Source: Anisus vortex
Lineage: Eukaryota; Mollusca; Gastropoda; Planorbidae
DNA: 64,000 bases
Reading direction: 5' to 3'
NCBI GenBank assembly: GCA_949126835.1
Contig: OX421498.1
Coordinates: 34,494,799 to 34,558,798, forward strand
Below are positions 35,982-47,937 of the stretch, in pieces (position 1 is the first letter of the stretch; every line of letters starts with the position of its first letter). A model generated the notes under the pieces. It saw only the letters and a program-made list of their open reading frames with translations, did no database searches and was not told the DNA's origin. A program made the translations under genes and the position numbers.

Positions 35982-36015
35982 CTATATATATATATATATA
36001 TAGTGTGTGTGTGTA
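35982..36015. repeat. (TA)n(TG)n compound microsatellite
   Basis: A short TA run is followed by GTGTGTGTGTGT. Confidence 0.85.
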
Positions 36016-36201
36016 TAATTAGTCTTGGTTAATTTCTTCATTAATTTATGTGGGGCATCAACTAACGGGACTAAAAATTGCATGCGTTAAATGGGGCTAA
36101 ATGGATGCATTTTACTGAGAAAAATGTTTTAAATTTTATTTTGCAGGCAAATTTAGGGATCACTTATAGATGCCAGGGTGAAAAAAAGAAGAGTAACTCA
36201 C

Positions 36202-36323
36202 TTGGCTAAGATTTTGTTTGGGAGCTCGGTATTCTCCCTTTGGAGTTCTTCTTCTAATTCGTGCTCGATTTTCTCCACGTATCCATGAGTCTTGGCCAAC
36301 ACCAGGGTCTCTGCAACTAGGGT
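36202..36323 (-). CDS. Candidate internal coding exon, product unrecognised
   Basis: The minus strand shows a pyrimidine-rich acceptor (CTCTCTATTCCAG) before base 36323 and a perfect donor (AA|GTGAGT) after base 36202. The 122-nt interval is open for 40 codons plus 2 nt in frame 1. It encodes a charged, helical peptide including LAKTHGYVEKIEHELEEEL and ending LPNKILA. I do not recognise a family. The 2 leftover bases (AA) plus the first base of the 7314 exon (A) make a Lys codon, so the two exons are phase-compatible and on the same strand. That would place this peptide in the cytosolic N-terminus of the Hv1-like protein, but a separate gene is equally open. A GA-rich minisatellite begins about 220 bp upstream in the putative intron. 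Confidence 0.45.
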
Positions 36324-36540
36324 CTGGAATAGAGAGGTCAACACGACATGAGGTCAATGCAAGAAGAGAGAGAGAGATGTGGATGCAGGAGAGAGATATG
36401 GAGAGAGAAAGATGTAAAGATGTAGGAGGAGAGAGAGGTGGAGAGATGGGGAGAAACCTAAAGGAGATATAGATGGAGAGAGTTATGGATAAAGAGATGG
36501 AGAAAGATATATAAAAGAGAGGGAGATAAGAGATATATGA

Positions 36541-38245
36541 AGGAGAGAGAGAGAGATGGGAGAAATAGAGAGAGAAAGATTTATGAAAGAGAGAGAGGGA
36601 GATTGAAGAAATAGAGAGAGAAAGATTTATGAAAGAGAGAGAGAGAGAGATTGAAGAAATAGAGAGAGAAAGATTTATGAAAGAGAGAGAGGGAGATTGA
36701 AGAAATAGAGAGAGAAAGATTTATGAAAGAGAGAGAGAGGGAGATTGAAGAAATAGAGAGAGAAAGATTTATGAAAGAGAGAGAGGGAGATTGAAGAAAT
36801 AGAGAGAGAAAGATTTATGAAAGAGAGAGAGAGGGAGATTGAAGAAATAGAGAGAGAAAGATTTATGAAAGAGAGAGAGGGAGATTGAAGAAATAGAGAG
36901 AGAAAGATTTATGAAAGAGAGAGAGGGAGATTGAAGAAATAGAGAGAGAAAGATTTATGAAAGAGAGAGAGGGAGATTGAAGAAATAGAGAGAGAAAGAT
37001 TTATGAAAGAGAGAGAGGGAGATTGAAATTTATGAAAGAGAGAGTGACGGGAGATTGAAGAAATAGAGAGAGAAAGATTTATGAAAGAGAGAGAGGGAGA
37101 TTGAAGAAATAGAGAGAGAAAGATTTATGAAAGAGAGAGAGGGAGATTGAAGAAATAGAGAGAGAAAGATTTATGAAAGAGAGAGAGGGAGATTGAAGAA
37201 AAAGAGAGAGAAAGATTTATGAAAGAGAGAGAGAGAGAGAGATTGAAGAAATAGAGAGAGAAAGATTTATGAAAGAGAGAGAGGGAGATTGAAGAAATAG
37301 AGAGAGAAAGATTTATGAAAGAGAGAGAGAGGGAGATTGAAGAAATAGAGAGAGAAAGATTTATGAAAGAGAGAGAGAGGGAGATTGAAGAAATAGAGAG
37401 AGAAAGATTTATGAAAGAGAGAGAGAGGGAGATTGAAGAAATAGAGAGAGCAAGATTTATGAAAGAGAGAGAGAGGGAGATTGAAGAAATAGAGAGAGAA
37501 AGATTTATGAAAGAGAGAGAGAGGGAGATTGAAGAAATAGAGAGAGAAAGATTTATGAAAGAGAGAGAGAGGGAGATTGAAGAAATAGAGAGAGAAAGAT
37601 TTATGAAAGAGAGAGAGGGAGATTGAAGAAATAGATTGAGAAAGATTTATGAAAGAGAGAGAGGGAGATTGAAGAAATAGAGAGAGAAAGATTTATGAAA
37701 GAGAGAGAGAGGGAGATTGAAGAAATAGAGAGAGAAAGATTTATGAAAGAGAGAGAGAGGGAGATTGAAGAAATAGAGAGAGAAAGATTTATGAAAGAGA
37801 GAGAGAGGGAGATTGAAGAAATAGAGAGAGAAAGATTTATGAAAGAGAGAGAGAGAGGGAGATTGAAGAAATAGAGAGAGAAAGATTTATGAAAGAGAGA
37901 GAGAGGGAGATTGAAGAAATAGAGAGAGAAAGATTTATGAAAGAGAGAGAGAGGGAGATTGAAGAAATAGAGAGAGAAAGATTTATGAAAGAGAGAGAGA
38001 GGGAGATTGAAGAAATAGAGAGAAGAAGATTTATGAAAGAGAGAGAGAGGGAGATTGAAGAAATAGAGAGAGAAAGATTTATGAAAGAGAGAGAGAGGGA
38101 GATTGAAGAAATAGAGAGAGAGAAAGATTTATGAAAGAGAGAGAGAGGGAGATTGAAGAAATAGAGAGAGAAAGATTTATGAAAGAGAGAGAGGGAGATT
38201 GAAGAAATAGAGAGAGAAAGATTTATGAAAGAGAGAGAGAGGATG
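36541..38245. repeat. GA-rich minisatellite, 46- to 48-bp units, about 36 copies
   Basis: Each unit contains GAAGAAATAGAGAGAGAAAG and GATTTATGAAAGAG separated by GA runs of variable length. The 48-bp form keeps frame and reads MKEREREIEEIERERF on the plus strand. The 46-bp form breaks it. The resulting plus-strand ORFs are therefore repeat artefacts. One unit near 37021-37055 is rearranged. GA-rich degenerate sequence leads into the array from 36360. Confidence 0.95.
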
Positions 38246-40140
38246 AAAACGATGGAGATTGAGAGAAAAAAAAGAGAAAGACATCAATAGTTGAATGCGA
38301 GAAAACCCTGTAAAGTGTAAATGCACTAGGAAAGCCTCAACGAATTGGCAGTAATAACACACATGTAAAGATCAGAGCATGGTAGGCCTATAACAGCCAC
38401 TAAAATAATATGAGCCAAAACCAAGCAGGAAACATAAAGACAAAAACTCATGGAACACCGTAAACAGTGACGACAATAAAACTGAAATAAACCCAAACCA
38501 AATAACGCAGGACCACTAAAAGAATGGACACTACTATAGAGTAAAGAACAAACACTTTGTAAGGACCACACATTATAAGAGATCACAAATAAGTAAGGAC
38601 CACAAACTAGTACGGATAGGATTGACAGATACCTTCTTTAGAAAATGCCTTAAATTGTCCAATCCTTCCCTTTCCAGGGTATCACGCCCCTGGGGGGAAA
38701 TGCGTATATTTTTATATACGTCGGGGTATTTAAAAAAAAAAAAACTATTTGTTCGACTAGTCAGCTGAAATACTGGACTGTGCGGTTCAAAACCGGACAC
38801 ATGGCAACCCTTATCTAGAACCATAATTAAGTACGGACTATCAACATTGTAATGACCACCCAACAAATCAAGTCGACATTGCAATAATTATTATCAAGGA
38901 GTTTTAATTGTTTTCTTTGTTAAATTTAAAAAAAGTTTTCTTCTTCTTCGTCAGCATAAAACTATGCATTAATTGACCAATAAGGGTAAATGTAAACATT
39001 TAAAATTTTGTTGTGTGATTTTTTTTTAGAAAAAACAAATCTGAATTCTCACAGGCGATAAAGACAGATAAAAGAAAGGGTAGACTCAGGAACTACCTTC
39101 CAGACCCAGGACCTTCGGTGCGCCAGTTGAACGCGCTGCCGCTCGGCTACCGTGCCCGCTGTGTAGTAAAAGTGAACATTTTGTGAACTTTTCTGTCACT
39201 TTTACATTCACTAATGTCTCTGTCTAATCTTAACATCAAGTTATAATAAATACATAAATGAAAAATTATAGCCATATTACATTCCATCCAACACTTTTAC
39301 TAATAAAAAAATCTTCCTCAGCATACTAAACATAGGCCTATATTATGACATATCACACTTTTTCTACACTAAAGTCGAAGTTACCTGTCTACCTGTTTAA
39401 CATAACGCATACATCATATTACATCCTACATTCAATGAAACCCAACATTCTGTCATTTAAACGCCAAGCAAACTTTAAAAGAAAAACGAAACAGAGCAAC
39501 ATTAAAATAAACTTTCTGCTAGTTTCTATTAAAAGAGATGTTGAAATGAATTGTACGTGTCTACGCAATCCCATGAGCGCCGCTTAAGCTTTCCATCACA
39601 GTAAAAATAATAAAAAAAATGGAAATTTGTTCCCCCATTCCTACCCTCGTTAGTTCAGCCAAGTCTTACTAACCGGTGTGTTACACTTTACTCCATGTAA
39701 TTAAATAAGAAGAGAAGAAAAAAAAATCACTTCCTGGTGGCAGCGGTGTAAACCTGAGAGTAACGCAGGTAAAAACAAAATATATTAACAGATGATTCCA
39801 CGGAAGTACTTGGGACTGATTTTCTCAGACTCATAGTCATAGTGTAGTGAGAGTGGATGATTTTCAAGTTGAAAAAAATACATGAAAGTGGTGGGCTTTT
39901 TAGTTTTCTTTAATTCTTTTCTAAAATCTTGGGATGTTTACGAATTCAGTCAAGTTGAAGGAAATGCACGCTTGAATGTATTTTGTGGCGTAACTAGTGG
40001 TTGTGGCGCCACAAGAAATTGGTAATAAAGACAGCAGGGCTCATTTTTAGAAGCGAACTCTGTCAGTTAAGGGTCACAGACTTCATAACTACGTAGTGAT
40101 ATATGTAAAGTTTTCTTGTCAGACAAATGTGATCCTTATG
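38246..40140. other. Unique stretch, one SINE fragment
   Basis: Apart from 39080-39167, no repeat or coding exon is recognised. The intervals 40660-41130 and 41570-42180 are also empty apart from short simple repeats. Confidence 0.4.
39080..39167 (-). mobile_element. SINE family A head fragment
   Basis: On the plus strand CCAGGACCTTCGGTGCGCCA and ACGCGCTGCCGCTCGGCTAC are the reverse complement of the tRNA-like head. The body is absent. Confidence 0.65.
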
Positions 40141-40345
40141 ATCTGTGAAGCGGCGTTCGTAACTTTCTGTGGCTGCGGTGTAATTGTGTGGCAAGCATAA
40201 TGCCCAGCCGTTTATAGGCTACTTTTCCCCAGCTTTTCCCCAGCTATTGTCAGATAGCCTACCCGTCAGAGCTAAGAGCAAACCCTAGCCATTTCTAGGA
40301 TTCGTACGCAGGACCTTCAAGCGCACTACCGCTCAGTGTCCCGTT
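40141..40345 (-). mobile_element. SINE family A, diverged
   Basis: Plus-strand GAAGCGGCGTTCGTAACTTT, GCAAGCATAATGCCCAGCCG, CCCGTCAGAGCTAAGAGC and GGATTCGTACGCAGGACCTT follow the family in reverse. It ends close to the TAGACGAA block. Confidence 0.7.
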
Positions 40346-40390
40346 AGCATTGTATGGGAATTCCGCTAATCTTAAGTCTTTTATTTTAAG

Positions 40391-40655
40391 GCGATTCGCC
40401 AACATTTGGCGCTTGGTCTAATGCGACAGTTCGTCTACCGTAAAATTCGTAGACGAATCGTCTCGTATACCAAATGTCGCGATAGACGAAGTGTCGGTAG
40501 ACGAACTGTCGAATTAGTCATTAGACCAAATGTGTGGTAGACGAAGTGTCGTTAGACGATTTGTCGCGATAGACGTAACGTCGGTAGACCTACTTTCTGT
40601 GGACGAACTTTCGTAGACTAAACAGTCCGTAGACGAATTATCGTGACACCCACAG
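40391..40655. repeat. TAGACGAA/TGTCG repeat block with embedded 39-bp inverted repeat
   Basis: Irregular direct repeats of about 16 bp (TAGACGAA.TGTCG) fill the block. The first part contains an imperfect inverted repeat. The arm 40402-40440 begins ACATTTGGCGCTTGGTCTAA, and 40495-40533 reads CGGTAGACGAACTGTC and ends AGACCAAATGT. The combination of foldback and tandem motif is not a plain minisatellite. Confidence 0.75.
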
Positions 40656-41135
40656 AAGTGTGAAAATTGTAACATTACCAGGTATTCTCGCCTATTGTTG
40701 AAAGACAAAGAGCGAAAGAAGGAAAGAGACGAGGATAAAAGAGTGAAGGATGTTTTCGTCTAGACCATTTATCTTGGCAAAGACAACACCGGTGAAATCT
40801 TATCTCCCCTTAGGAGTGAGACAGAGAGAGCGTGCGACACTGGACAATGTTTCATCTCCCCTTGGGGCTGGCCCAATCGAATTTGTCACCAGTTTCAATG
40901 ATGAATAGTGCATTTCGTGTGAGCAGTTGGCTTATCCCTTTTGTTGCACCAAAATTCCATAACATAACAATATAACAATGCTTTTCAAATGGGCAATATT
41001 TGGCTGCTTTACCTATTTACAGGATAGCACCGTGCGTAAGAATGTAAACCGTTTGCCACACATTTAGGTATACTTCATGAAATTGCTCATTAAGCAAATA
41101 TGTATATATTTATATGGTTAGAACTTCAACACAAT

Positions 41136-41217
41136 CTATATTGGTCCAATATTCTGCCAACATTAGGTCAACAATTGTAATATTGGCAGAATATTGGGTT
41201 TAATCCACCCAATATAG
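41136..41217. repeat. Short inverted repeat around CCAATATTCTGCCAA
   Basis: CCAATATTCTGCCAA (41146-41160) and TTGGCAGAATATTGG (41183-41197) pair perfectly over 15 bp. Outer arms CTATATTGGT and ACCCAATATAG extend the pairing with a bulge. It may be a tiny MITE remnant. Confidence 0.7.
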
Positions 41218-41307
41218 TGTGCTGTTAAGTAATAGATAGACAGACAGGCTTATACATAGATAAACAGTACGACTGTCAGAAAGATTATAAATTATCTATA
41301 GATAGAA

Positions 41308-41565
41308 AGACGGACAGACAGACAGACAGACATATACACAGACAGACATATACACAGATAGATAGACAGATAGACAGACACATAGACACATAGACATATA
41401 GACGGATAGACGGATAGACGGATAGACGGATAGACGGATAGACGGATAGACGGATAGACGGATAGACGGATAGACAAATAGACAGACAGACAAATAGACA
41501 GACAGACAAATAGACAGACAGACAGATAGACAGACAGACAGATAGACGGATAGACAGATTGATAA
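41308..41565. repeat. GACA/GATA microsatellite with GACGGATA core
   Basis: GACAGACA and GATAGACA tetramers surround a core of about ten GACGGATA or GATAGACG octamers at 41400-41475. Minus-strand reading frames here (SVYPSIRL repeats) are microsatellite artefacts. Confidence 0.93.
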
Positions 41566-42330
41566 AGTATAAATGGATATATCGATGAATGGATGGACGG
41601 ATGGATGGATAGATAGATTGTTAGAGAGAGAGAAAGAGAGTTAACATCTATAGATAGATTATTGATTATAATTCAATATGTATGTTTACAATAGGTATGT
41701 TTGTAGAAAGAGACACAATTATGTAGACTATATAATAAAGAAATCGTTAGGTTTTTGGGGAAGGATACGAGAGCTGAGATCTATACAAGTTAATCGATTG
41801 TTTTATAATGAAAGCCTTAGACCCCCATTGATCACAATGAATTCCTGGAGGAGGTTGAATTAAAAGACAAACAATCTTCTACAAAAAGAAAAACTTTACA
41901 AATTAGAGATTGAACTTTAAAGTTTTGTTAGGGACTTGCAGGGTTGTTCATTCTAGATTCACGAGTTTAGCGTGTGTTACTAAGAGATTATGTCACTAGT
42001 CACTAGTCAGATCTAGGTAGATTACACCAATTACTGTTGAAAAGAAAAAATATGAAATACAGTGTATTTATTACAATTACAAACTCGGGTTTGAGCAAGA
42101 CTTTCTCTGCAACAATGAAAATTAAGGATATTGGCCGAAAAATAAAACTTGGCCAATAATATAAAAGGCGAACAATATAACATGTCCGACTAGAAAGCAT
42201 GACCGACCAGAAAACATGGCCATAAAAGAACAGAAAGAAAATATTTTAATATATCCAACAAGGCCAGCAGTATATGAAGTCTAACAAAAACATAACGTGG
42301 ACATAAAAAATTATAGCACTGTCAACAACC

Positions 42331-42843
42331 AAACATGACCAACAATCAAACATGACCATCCATCAAACATGACCAACAATCAAACATGACCAACAATCAA
42401 ACATGACCAACAATCAAACATGACCAACAATCAAACATGACCAACAATCAAACATGACCAACAATCAAACATGAACAACAATCAAGCATGACCAACAATC
42501 AAACATGAATAACAATCAAACATGACCAACATGACAAACAATCAAACATGACCAACAATCAAACATGACCAACAATCAAACATGACCAACAATCAAACAT
42601 GACCAACAATCAAACATGACCAACAATCAAACATGACCAACAATAAAAAATGACCAACAATCAAACATGACCAACAATCAAACATGACCAACAATCAAAC
42701 ATGACCAACAATATAACATGACCAACAATCAAACATGACCAACAATCAAACATGACCAACAATATAACATGACCAACAATATAACATGACCAACAATCAA
42801 ACATGACCAACAATCAAACATGACCAACAATATAACATGACCA
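42331..42843. repeat. Second, unrelated 17-bp minisatellite, about 30 units
   Basis: The unit is AACATGACCAACAATCA with a frequent variant in which TCAA becomes TATA. Degenerate ACATG-type motifs extend upstream to about 42180, suggesting an older edge. No coding potential is supported. Confidence 0.95.
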
Positions 42844-42849
42844 AACATT

Positions 42850-44039
42850 AACAGTAGGCTAACATTTAAACATGACCAAACACTATAACAATGTTGAAAC
42901 AAATGTTATAGAAACAGCTAACAACAATATCATGTCCATTTGGTTTACATTGAATTATCTGCATTTTAAATTCTCATAAACAAAGAAAACAAAATAATCT
43001 ATAATATTTGCAGGAGAGTTCCGTTTGAAGGTTCTTGCATCATTGATCAGGAAGTTTTATTTTCTCAAGCGGGGCGCATTCTTGTATACGTACCTATTGA
43101 CCGAATGCAAGTGGGCAAAACAATTGACCACCCCCACCCCCCACTTTCGACACACGCACCACAAACCCCACACACACACCCACACACCACACGCACATTC
43201 ATCATTTGAATAGCCAACGAAAAACAATCAACAAAGAGGCACCTCTGATGTCTTACGGCAAGGGGGGGATGACATGTCGTGGACAAAAGAAGAGCTGTAG
43301 CCATCCGGTGGATGCGATATGCGATGTCCGGAGGCGCTATACGCAGAGAGAGTGTAGGAGTCGATCAATAGATCGAAGAACTTATTTTATATGTTCGACT
43401 TCTTGGTTTACTGTTGCGAATGGAGGTAAGGGATGGGGAGGAGAGGGGGGAGGGGGCAAGGGGAGAACTCCAGTGATCATGGTTACATTGTGGTCTTAAT
43501 CTGCTCCACCCCTGCCCCGCCCCCTCATGATCCACTCCTCTCAGGTTACGCCCTCGACTAAACAGCTGGAAGGCTCGTTCGGTTTCAAAAGAGACACACA
43601 ACACGGTGGTACATGGCTTAACCCTTACAGTCCAGGGCGCGTATATAGCGGAACTGAAGGCAGCATAGATAGAAGTAGGTCGGTACGGGAAGGGTTAAAT
43701 ATTGGTTTAAATATAAAGCACTTATCGCAGTGACGTTCTTACGTCTGTCCAGCGACGACTTTCATCGCTCACTACTTGAGGAAATAAGACAGGCACAATG
43801 CTATATTATACAGCCAGAAGTAATATAGCATAAGTAAGGGGGGGGGGGTGAGGTGCAAGTCACAGCTGTGTATATTTGGTAAGATAAAATGGATGATAAA
43901 TGAAAAAGCATTTTAGAACCGCAGAGCTGTTGTGACAACTTGACCCTTGTGACTTTAATCCCCAATTTACCCATTTTTAACTTTACGAGAAAAGCCTAAA
44001 TGTAAACTTATATTTTATAATTGCAATTAGGACAGAAAG
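42850..44039. other. Mixed unique sequence around mini-element copy 2
   Basis: A plus-strand frame at 43206-43430 ends at GGAG|GTAAGG, which resembles a splice donor. It has no acceptor or homology support. C-rich and G-rich patches lie at 43125-43195 and 43425-43465. Confidence 0.25.
43622..43694. mobile_element. 73-bp TTAA-flanked mini-element (piggyBac-like), copy 2
   Basis: It is flanked by TTAA at 43618-43621 and 43695-43698, starts CCCTTACAGTCCAGGG and ends GGTACGGGAAGGG. The core GCGGAACTGAAGGCAGCATA is shared with copy 1. No ORF is possible at this size. Confidence 0.75.
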
Positions 44040-44258
44040 ACGATTCTTATCCCTTATGCGAGAACAAATGCATATAAATGTTCTTTCTTCACGAGTGGCT
44101 TTCGGGCATGGAATGGGTTGCCTGAACAAACCAGGAAAATCAGTAACTTAACATCATTTAAAACATTAATAAAAATGCAAGACTAGACTTGGACCACGGA
44201 TGAACGTAGGACGCAATAATAGAAGGAGCGTCTGTAATATATAAGATAAGTTAAGAAA
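44040..44258 (+). mobile_element. LINE 3' end (family 1)
   Basis: GCATGGAATGGGTTGCCTGA, AACCAGGAAAATCAGTAAC and the tail AGAAGGAGCGTCTGTAATAT followed by ATAAGATAAG match 21100-21312. Confidence 0.7.
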
Positions 44259-44759
44259 AGTCCTGGCACGACAGAAATCATAGATGGCTACTATGTTTAG
44301 TGGTGGTGTTCGCTACTTTGTATGGTGTTCGGGTGAAAAATTACATTGCATCGCTTTCGGCGTGCCAGTGTACATCAACGTCGTGCCATAGTTTACGCCA
44401 CCTTTATAACATTTTTAAAACCAAAAGCCAAATGCCACGTTTCAATTAAAAAACCAAACATAGCAAAATGTAGGTCAGCGAGTGTGTGTTTGTTAAATTT
44501 TTTTTTTCGACCTCTGGCTGGTATAATCTCGGAGATCGATCGAATTCATTATTTAGTCATCATCTCTTGAGCCTGTTTGCGAGAGCACATATATTCGAGT
44601 GCCTGTAAGTGGTGCATAGCATCCTGATGACTAGCATTTGTGCGATGTTTATTGTAGAGCATTTTATACGTACCTTTCTCTCTTAGCTAATGCTTCGTAT
44701 AATAAACACAATTTGTTTTTAACTTAAACACAACCACGAAACAAATCATTAATGTAAAC

Positions 44760-44995
<236 letters not shown>

Positions 44996-45239
44996 AATTT
45001 GTAGAATATTTGTATTTTCTTAATGTTTCTATGGTTCAATTTGTTTTTGTTGTTAAATTTTTTCATTGAATTATATTGTAATTATACTACGTTGTGTCTT
45101 GTTATGGCATGTTATTATTGGAGCAAACATGTTGAATAAGCAGTGACGTTGTGGTATGACATGTTGAAGCAAAAAACAACATCCCCGTTCTTTAAGTGTT
45201 TGGTTTGGCTGACATCGCGTTGCTATGATAAAAACATTT

Positions 45240-45575
45240 GAAAGTAATTTTACAAAACTGTAAGTTATAGGTACATTTTAAATGTCATCGGTAAATATCA
45301 AGGCGTTTTAAAAATAATTGGTAAACTTAAAGGAGATTAGTCAAACTTAAAAAGAATATAGCAAACATGAAGGTAATAGTTGATTTAAAAATTTAAAGGT
45401 ACTTTGATAACGTGAAGTAGTGGTAAATTTAAAAGGGATTTATAAGTTTAAAGGTGGTTGATACACTTAAAGGTAATTTCTTAAGGTGAAGTATTGTTCA
45501 ATTTAGAAGTGATTGATACATTTTTAAAGTAATAGATAAACTCGAAAGGTAATTGAGAAACTTTAAGGTGAACGT
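45240..45575. repeat. Decayed minisatellite around AAACTTAAAGGTAATTG
   Basis: Variants of AACTTAAAGGTAATTGGT recur about every 20 bp for 330 bp with many substitutions and indels, consistent with an ancient array. Confidence 0.6.
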
Positions 45576-45934
45576 AATGAGTACATTCTTGTTTCTTATC
45601 ACCTTCATCTTCAGAGGCATTGTTTTCAACAAGTATAATGTATACAGTGCACGATCCTATAGTGGTGTCAGCCGACAAGGACGTTTGCTTTTTAAAAAAA
45701 AAAAATCTATATTTTGTTTTAAAGCTTTTTTTCTTTTATACTGTTTGTTTAAGAGTAGACATGTTGTAGCCATCAAGAGTTAACTGACAAGCGGATTAAA
45801 GAAACAGATGTTTGTTTAGTTGCGACAGAGATTTTGACATAGTTTCATTTTGTTTGGTGTTGTTAAAGCCTGCGCTCTAATGCCAAATCGCGAATTTTCT
45901 TTTTCTCTCCTTCAGGTGAGGTATGGAGGCATAG

Positions 45935-46035
45935 AGGAGGTTGGGGGGGGGGGGCAAGCAACTAGAACCGTTTCCGTGACGTAAGAAGTGGGAGGAAGGG
46001 GGGGGGAAGGGGGAGGAAGGGGGAGAGGGGCAAAA
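45935..46035. repeat. G-rich low-complexity tract
   Basis: Several G runs of 4 to 10 are clustered (GGTTGGGGGGGGGGGC, GGAAGGGGGGGGGAAG, GGGGGAGAGGGG). A further run of 12 or more G lies at 46180-46194. Such spacing could form G-quadruplexes on the plus strand. Confidence 0.6.
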
Positions 46036-46574
46036 AGCTACAGATTTTTTATTGGTTAAACCAAATAGGTGCAGCTATTTATAGGATCGGGGTTATTGAG
46101 TAAAAGCTGTTGTTTTTTTATGGTCACGGCTACTTGATGCAGTGGTTCTTTTCGTAAACCTAATAAAGGACGGCTATTTAAGGGGGGGGGGGGGAATGCG
46201 GTAATGGGGTAGAGTTGTTTCTACGGCAACTAGAATCAGCTGTTATTTACAGTTCGAGGGCCGAAAACGTTCTTTGTACTAGAATAAAGTAATTCATAGA
46301 TTTGAACCCACTCGGAACCGATGATTATTTCATCGTTTTCATATTTAAAAGCCCCGACCCTTTCTCTCTCTTTCCCTTTCTATGTCAGCCACAAATAATA
46401 CCACAAATATAATTAATTCATTACTATCGAATATTCACAACTGATAAGAGTAACATCTATAGTTAAATCACTAAACCTAGAAACACTGTTAGGACAGGCG
46501 GGCAAAGAGTAAAGTAGTAACAATACATAAAGCGTTAAACTCTATTGTAGAAATACATAATAACAATATGTTGC

Positions 46575-46790
46575 ATAAAGACAAAAAAACACTCTCCTTA
46601 TTCCTCGTGCGAGAACAAAAGACATATAAATACTTTTACTTCTCGAATGGCATCCGAGCCTAAAATTGGTTACCTGAACAAACCAGGAAATTCCGTAACT
46701 TAACATTATTTAAAACACTATTAAAATGCAAGATTAGACTCAGACAACAGATAAGCGTATGTCGAAATAATCTTTGTACATAACCATACT
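46575..46790 (+). mobile_element. LINE 3' end (family 1), diverged
   Basis: GCGAGAACAAAAGACATATA, CTCGAATGGCATCCGAGCC and GGTTACCTGAACAAACCAGG follow the same family. The extreme tail is lost. Confidence 0.65.
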
Positions 46791-46944
46791 TTTGCTGACA
46801 TGTGTTTGCTATGTCATTAAGCCAACACATCTATAGGGTAAAATAAACACCGAATTTTACAGACAGATACAGATGCATTAAAATAAAAAGTAAATTAAGA
46901 CACTCAGCTTTGAATAGTGTAAACATCTCCTCAATGAGTCACAG

Positions 46945-46997
<53 letters not shown>
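46945..46997. repeat. (TA)n microsatellite
   Basis: An uninterrupted TA run of about 52 bp. Confidence 0.95.
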
Positions 46998-47001
<4 letters not shown>

Positions 47002-47339
47002 TTAGTAATGCCCAGATTGCATCGGTTCGATAAAGTTAACACAGAAGTTGATATAGTGAACTTGGGCAGCTGTTATACAAGTATAATTACAGCTATTAGG
47101 CAAGTCAATAAGAGTGCTGTAGTGTTAAAGTTAAATAAATACTAATCTAAACAAGTACACGATCTTCACTATAAGCCAAGAGCTTTATGATTGCAGAATC
47201 TGACGATCTGTAACTTTATATTTTAACAATCACCGTATCATTAAACTATACATCTACACTAGACTAACACACTGGCGTAGCTCATTAGTCAGATAAAATG
47301 GAATGCCACCATAGACAATTGAGTAGTAGAGTAAATAGA

Positions 47340-47937
47340 CTACTTCAATATGCTGCCACACTAGACTGACCTAGTCGAATGTCAATCTAGACTGACACAG
47401 TACATTGCCACACTAGATTGCTACAATTGATTGCCACAATAGATTGTCACACTAGACTGCCACAATAGTCAGTCACACTAGACTGCCACAGTAGTCAGTC
47501 ACACTAGATTGCAACACTAGACTGCCACAATAGTCAGTCACACTAGACTGCCACAGTAGTCAGTCACACTAGATTGCAACACTAGACTGACACACTAGAC
47601 TGACACACTAGATTGCAACCCTACACTGACACACTAGATTAGATTGCAACACTAGACTGACACACTAGATTGCAGCACTACACTGACACACTAGATTAGA
47701 TTGCAACACTAGACTGACACACTAGATTGCCACACTAGACTTACACACTAGATCGCCACACTACGCTGACACACTGGATTGCCATACTAGACTAAAACAC
47801 TAGATTGCAACACTAGATTGCCACAATATAATTTCACACTAGACTGCCACAGTACACTGTCACACTAGATTGCCACACTAGACTGTCATACTAAACTGTC
47901 AAACTAGACGGCCACACTAAACTACCACATTATGCTG
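47340..47937. repeat. CACACTAGA(C/T)TG minisatellite, irregular 12- to 14-bp units
   Basis: Motifs CACACTAGACTGCCA, CACTAGATTGCAA and CAGTAGTCAGTCA alternate for about 600 bp. Local blocks are duplicated, such as the pair near 47470-47570 and the CTAGATTAGATTGC units near 47635 and 47690. Confidence 0.88.

Larger units (their letters stand above)
34640..36180. other. AT-rich stretch between MITE and candidate exon
   Basis: Holds a LINE tail scrap (34930-34970), an orphan hAT-like end (35159-35175) and the TA/TG microsatellite. No other feature is supported. Confidence 0.4.
46036..47339. other. AT-rich sequence with LINE fragment and TA run
   Basis: Besides the LINE piece at 46575-46790 and the TA run at 46945-46997, nothing is recognised. 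Confidence 0.4.

Noticed and set aside
37315..38134. Plus-strand MKEREREIEEIERERF repeat ORFs as coiled-coil genes
   Set aside because: Frame is kept only where units are 48 bp; 46-bp units break it repeatedly. The sequence is plain GA-rich repeat.
41285..41509. SVYPSIRL-repeat ORFs
   Set aside because: They are translations of the GACA/GATA microsatellite.
43206..43430. Plus-strand exon ending at GGAG|GTAAGG
   Set aside because: The donor-like site is attractive, but there is no acceptor with support, no recognised peptide, and the downstream DNA is G-rich low complexity.
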